Source: Fusobacteriales bacterium
GTDB taxonomy: Bacteria > Fusobacteriota > Fusobacteriia > Fusobacteriales > Leptotrichiaceae
Assembly: GCA_031285605.1 (NCBI GenBank)
Contig: JAITVW010000214.1
Coordinates: 1-5,625 of the forward strand
Direction: 5' to 3'
Length of the DNA: 5,625 bases
The notes below the pieces were generated by a model. It did no database searches. It had not been told where the DNA came from and saw only the letters and a program-made list of their open reading frames with translations. Position numbers and translations under genes: made by a program. Below, piece after piece: positions 4,916-5,625 of this stretch (positions are counted from its first letter, which is position 1; each line of letters starts with the position of its first letter).

Positions 4916-5625
4916 TTAGTCAATGGGAAGCCAGTCAATTACTTCTTTTACGGCATTATCCCAAAATTCCCATTCATGTCCGCCGGGACTTTCTTTGTAA
5001 GTAAGCGGAAGTTTCAGCTTTTGTGCAAGATTTCTAAATCTGACATTATCATCATATAAAAAATCTTCAGTACCGCATGTCTGGTAAAGTTTTGGCAGAA
5101 CAGTGCTGTTTTCGGCATGTTTTTTTATAAGATAAAAAAGGTCATTGTCAGTATTTTCCGGTGTTTTTATATCACCATAAATACTTTTTGTATTAAAGCC
5201 GTTTTTAGGACCTTCTATAAAAAAATGATTTATATCAAGGGCACCTGACAGGCTAGCCGCCGCTGCAAAGGATTCGGGCTTTAAAAGAGCAGTTTTGAAG
5301 CTGCCGTATCCGCCCATAGAGTGTCCGGCAATAAAATTATCCTCTCTTTTATCAGAAAAAGGGAAGACATTTCTGATAAATTGAGGAATTTCTTCACTAA
5401 TAAATGTGAAATATTTATGTCCGTATTCCATGTCAGTATAAAAACTGTGATCTGCCGAGGGCATCACTACAGCAAGATTCTTTTTTAATGCATAGCGCTC
5501 TATACTGGTATATCTCATATATGTAGAATAGTCATTCCCTAATCCGTGAAGAAGATAGAGAGTTTTCAGATTTTTATTAAACTGTCCGGTAAAAATTTCG
5601 TCACTTTCAGGAATAATAACATTGA
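4916..5625 (-). CDS. Serine esterase, esterase D / tributyrin-esterase type (5' end outside window)
   Basis: An alpha/beta-hydrolase predicted to cleave short-chain acyl esters; no signal peptide can be judged because the start is missing. The reading frame is open to the window edge. A Met codon at 5518 is only internal, because good family sequence precedes it: IPESDE, then TLYLLHGLGND, which carries the HG oxyanion-hole motif. Counting from that Met, the nucleophile is Ser67 in GHSMGGYGS, the acid probably Asp152 in CGTEDFLYDDN, and the base His181 in GGHEWEFW. Thus all three catalytic residues are present. FYTDMEYG (26-33), FISEE (39-43) and SDKREDNFIAG (55-65) are typical of this group. 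About 235 residues are visible and only a short N-terminal segment should be missing. The physiological substrate is unknown; acetyl groups on sugars are a common target in related enzymes. Confidence 0.9.
   Translation of the reverse strand, partial: NVIIPESDEIFTGQFNKNLKTLYLLHGLGNDYSTYMRYTSIERYALKKNLAVVMPSADHSFYTDMEYGHKYFTFISEEIPQFIRNVFPFSDKREDNFIAGHSMGGYGSFKTALLKPESFAAAASLSGALDINHFFIEGPKNGFNTKSIYGDIKTPENTDNDLFYLIKKHAENSTVLPKLYQTCGTEDFLYDDNVRFRNLAQKLKLPLTYKESPGGHEWEFWDNAVKEVIDWLPID

Noticed and set aside
4916..5518. Esterase gene starting at the Met codon at 5518
   Set aside because: The frame continues upstream to the window edge and encodes the conserved LLHGLGND oxyanion-hole region, so this Met is internal.
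1..5625. CRISPR array, tRNA or rRNA genes
   Set aside because: No regularly spaced direct repeats and no cloverleaf or rRNA-like segments were seen on either strand by eye.

Overview
This is an AT-rich window with strong purine-rich ribosome sites and heavy use of AGA, ATA, GGA and ACA codons. That fits a low-GC anaerobic or fermentative bacterium, either a fusobacterium (Sebaldella/Leptotrichia type) or a Firmicute. I lean towards the fusobacteria from overall feel only; nothing here proves it. The window holds five real protein genes (two of them cut by the window edges), about 1 kb of insertion-sequence debris, and several hairpins.

Left part, + strand (1-2050): the C-terminal part of a PTS sugar permease (EIIC, glucose/fructose-type fold) is followed 13 nt later by a gene for a TIM-barrel protein with a C-terminal phosphate-binding signature. 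A clear hairpin terminator at 2015-2050 ends this unit. The pairing suggests that the PTS imports and phosphorylates a sugar and that the barrel protein acts on the resulting phosphosugar or a later intermediate. That is inference; I do not recognise the enzyme's reaction.

Middle (about 2050-2974): there is no intact gene. The minus strand carries a degraded IS91-like transposase N-terminus (zinc-binding region, frameshifted by a small deletion). Directly beside it lies a 560-bp internally deleted derivative of an IS4-like element: 37-bp terminal inverted repeats (34/37 identical) enclose the first ~70 codons of a transposase joined, out of frame, to what looks like its basic C-terminal tail. 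No target-site duplication is visible. The element abuts the 3' end of pepT and seems to have cut into its terminator.

Right part, all - strand (2975-5625): in transcription order these are a serine esterase of the esterase D / tributyrin-esterase type (5' end outside the window), a small exported protein built of two copies of a 'GDF(V/L)V...Y-I...F...Y' module, and a complete peptidase T (pepT). Each complete gene has a good Shine-Dalgarno sequence. The gaps hold a perfect 16-bp palindrome (4889-4904) and two consecutive hairpins before pepT (4280-4307, 4225-4263). The second has its U-rich run on the strand opposite to the genes. No rRNA, tRNA or CRISPR array was seen.
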